A DNA stretch of 6,381 bases, from contig CACYBP010000045.1 in NCBI GenBank assembly GCA_902772625.1, positions 1-6,381 on the forward strand, read 5' to 3'. Position 1 is the stretch's first letter. The number at the start of each line of letters is the position of its first letter. The notes beneath the pieces are model-generated. The model searched no databases, was not told the DNA's origin, and worked only from the letters and a program-made list of their open reading frames with translations. Positions 5,076-6,381 of this stretch are shown one piece after another. Made by a program: the position numbers and the translations under genes. The DNA is from Oscillospiraceae bacterium. Its GTDB lineage: Bacteria > Bacillota > Clostridia > Oscillospirales > QAMX01.

Positions 5076-6254
5076 TCAAAAATGATCGGTCAGAAAGACG
5101 CTTTTTTTCACGAAGACCGCTTCCAGAAGCGCCCCGTTCCCGCGGATCTCCACGTCGGGACGGAGCGACGCCTCGTAAAGCGACGCGCCTCCCGCCGCCA
5201 TCAGGGCGAGGACCGATTGGGGAAGGATCAGATCGGGCTCTTCTTCGCTCCGGAAGACACCTTCGGGCGAGACGAGGAAGGTCCCGTCGTTTTCGGGGAT
5301 GATGGGATCAGAGATCCGGATCCGGAAGCGCGCCCCCTCCGGCTTATTCAGGGCCGAAAGAAGCTTTTCTGCGTTTATAAGCCGGATCATGTGGGCGAGG
5401 GAGGTCTCCTTTTTCGCGTCGTAGGGAGAGGCGAGGAACGGAGCGAGTTCCAGCCCGGTGGGCAGGATCAGGGAGATCTTCCCGTAATCGGCCGAGAAGC
5501 GGGAGAGAAAGCCGAGAAGCGCCTGGAATCCCCGCTGTCCCCGGAAGGCCAGGTCCTCCACTGAGAGCACGGCCTGCGGCTTGCGCGCGAGATCCCGGAA
5601 GACCAGATAGGCCAGAGGCTCGTCGCCCTCGCCGAGAAGATAGGTGAAGCGGCGCGTTTCCGGATCGCCGCCCGAAAGGTGCTCCTTCATCATCTCCGGG
5701 GTCCTGACCGTCATCAGGTTCAGCCGGGAGGAAAAGTCGCTATAAAGCGCCTCGTAAGGCGCGGAGGGATCGCCTTCCTTCCGGAGCCGCGCCCATCCGG
5801 AGAAAGGCCGGCGTCCGAGGGCCGCGGGCGGGAAGGAATAGACGCTCTGGAAGGCCAGGGTCTCGTACCCGAATTTCCGGTAAAAGCCGTGGTTGAAGGG
5901 GTAGAGGTTGGAGATCACGTCGCCCGCGGCGCGCGCGGCGGGCAGAAGCTTTTCAAAGATCGCGCGGATCGCGCCGCTTTCCCGGTATTCCGGAAGGGTC
6001 GACACCGCACCGATGCCCGAGGACTGGATCACGCCGCCGTCGAAGCGCGTCTGATAGACGTTCCGGATGACGTGGGCCATCAGGGTGCCGTCGGGGGAAA
6101 AGGCGCCCCAGTCTTCGGGGAGATCCTTCGGGATCTCCTCCCGTCTCCTTTTTTCCTCCTCTTTTGTGAGGCGGGCGTGAAAGCAATAATCTGATATGGC
6201 CCGGGCGGCCGGGTGCTCTTCGGGGGAGAGTCTTCTTATTTCTGTTATTTCCAT
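5076..6254 (-). CDS. Eis-type GNAT acetyltransferase with SCP2-like C-terminal domain
   Basis: Predicted cytoplasmic acetyl-CoA-dependent N-acetyltransferase of the Eis family (COG4552-like). Characterised relatives acetylate amines, including multiple amino groups of aminoglycosides; the substrate here is unknown. The 392-residue length fits. The N-terminal GNAT domain shows the acetyl-CoA-binding region GIGAVSTLPEYRESGAIR (80-97) and the motif LYPFNHGFYRKFGYE (117-131), whose Tyr125 is near the position of the Eis general acid. A second GNAT-like part covers about 140-280. The tail from about 286 (LAHMIRLINAEKLL onwards) resembles the SCP2-like domain. The chain ends in Phe392, as expected where the C-terminal carboxylate takes part in catalysis. 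The frame extends 23 codons further upstream to 6323, but ATG 6254 is preferred: AAAGGAG lies 8 nt before it and MEITEIRRLSPEE is the natural start. It is separated from pgk by 163 bp with a strong promoter, so it is probably a separate unit. Confidence 0.88.
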   Translation of the reverse strand: MEITEIRRLSPEEHPAARAISDYCFHARLTKEEEKRRREEIPKDLPEDWGAFSPDGTLMAHVIRNVYQTRFDGGVIQSSGIGAVSTLPEYRESGAIRAIFEKLLPAARAAGDVISNLYPFNHGFYRKFGYETLAFQSVYSFPPAALGRRPFSGWARLRKEGDPSAPYEALYSDFSSRLNLMTVRTPEMMKEHLSGGDPETRRFTYLLGEGDEPLAYLVFRDLARKPQAVLSVEDLAFRGQRGFQALLGFLSRFSADYGKISLILPTGLELAPFLASPYDAKKETSLAHMIRLINAEKLLSALNKPEGARFRIRISDPIIPENDGTFLVSPEGVFRSEEEPDLILPQSVLALMAAGGASLYEASLRPDVEIRGNGALLEAVFVKKSVFLTDHF

Positions 6255-6262
6255 CAAGGATG

Positions 6263-6269
6263 CTCCTTT
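6263..6269 (-). promoter_or_regulatory. Ribosome-binding site deciding the acetyltransferase start
   Basis: AAAGGAG on the minus strand, 8 nt before ATG 6254. The alternative ATG at 6323 has no comparable site, and its extra 23 codons cross the AT palindrome at 6295-6308. Confidence 0.8.
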
Positions 6270-6294
6270 CGCCGGGGAATTGGCCGGGAGTGGG

Positions 6295-6308
6295 AAAAAC
6301 GCGTTTTT
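6295..6308. repeat. 14-bp perfect palindrome upstream of the acetyltransferase
   Basis: AAAAACGCGTTTTT, 40 bp before the acetyltransferase ATG, in otherwise GC-rich DNA. It could be an operator for a dimeric regulator or a chance low-complexity palindrome. No clear -10/-35 pair is seen next to it. Confidence 0.4.
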
Positions 6309-6328
6309 TTGACCGGACGCCAAAAGTA

Positions 6329-6364
6329 GGCTCCGCGGAAAGCGCGTCGCGCCGCCGCGGAGCC
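6329..6364 (-). terminator. GC-rich inverted repeat, possible terminator of an off-window gene
   Basis: A 10-bp perfect inverted repeat, GGCTCCGCGG (6329-6338) with CCGCGGAGCC (6355-6364), around a 16-nt loop that can itself fold. On the minus strand it is followed by TACTTTT, a weak T-run, so it may end a minus-strand gene lying beyond the right edge. The poor T-tract leaves this uncertain. Confidence 0.45.
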
Positions 6365-6381
6365 GCGGATCCGGGATAAGG

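Overview
All recognisable genes in this window lie on the minus strand, so each reads from high to low coordinates. The DNA is G+C-rich with mostly G/C third codon positions. The ribosome-binding sites are AGGA/GGAGG type and the promoters are sigma-70/SigA-like. These traits, the pgk-tpiA order, the two-gene ABC exporter module and the paired-hairpin intergenic repeats fit a high-GC member of the Clostridia (Bacillota), perhaps an Oscillospiraceae-like gut bacterium. This placement is inference; there is no rRNA or other decisive marker here.

Layout from right to left, in the direction of transcription. A 392-residue Eis-type GNAT acetyltransferase occupies 5076-6254. The spacer before it (6255-6381) holds a GC-rich inverted repeat and no clear promoter. 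A strong promoter (TTGATT, 17 bp, TATAAT at 4966-4994) then drives pgk (3605-4912) and tpiA (2811-3581), two glycolytic genes only 23 bp apart. A strong intrinsic terminator follows tpiA. Just past it, with its own good ribosome-binding site, is a 186-codon gene (2184-2744). Its protein looks like the C-terminal part of the phosphatase domain of cofactor-independent phosphoglycerate mutase, with the key catalytic motif lost. A second intrinsic terminator (2126-2156) closes that gene.

The stretch 1817-2125 has no gene. It carries hairpin repeats, a 12-bp inverted repeat and an 18-bp direct repeat that look like pieces of a dispersed palindromic element.

The left part is an exporter operon. 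A consensus promoter (1788-1816) drives an ABC ATPase (974-1723). This overlaps by ATGA a membrane protein (from 977, running off the left edge) that resembles the putative ABC exporter family of Firmicutes. The two probably form one transporter of unknown substrate.

I see no phage, CRISPR, toxin-antitoxin, tRNA or rRNA genes. Most of the window is ordinary core-genome content. The most unusual item is the mutase-like pseudoenzyme candidate after tpiA. The long plus-strand reading frames opposite pgk, tpiA and the exporter genes are GC-driven shadows and are not annotated.
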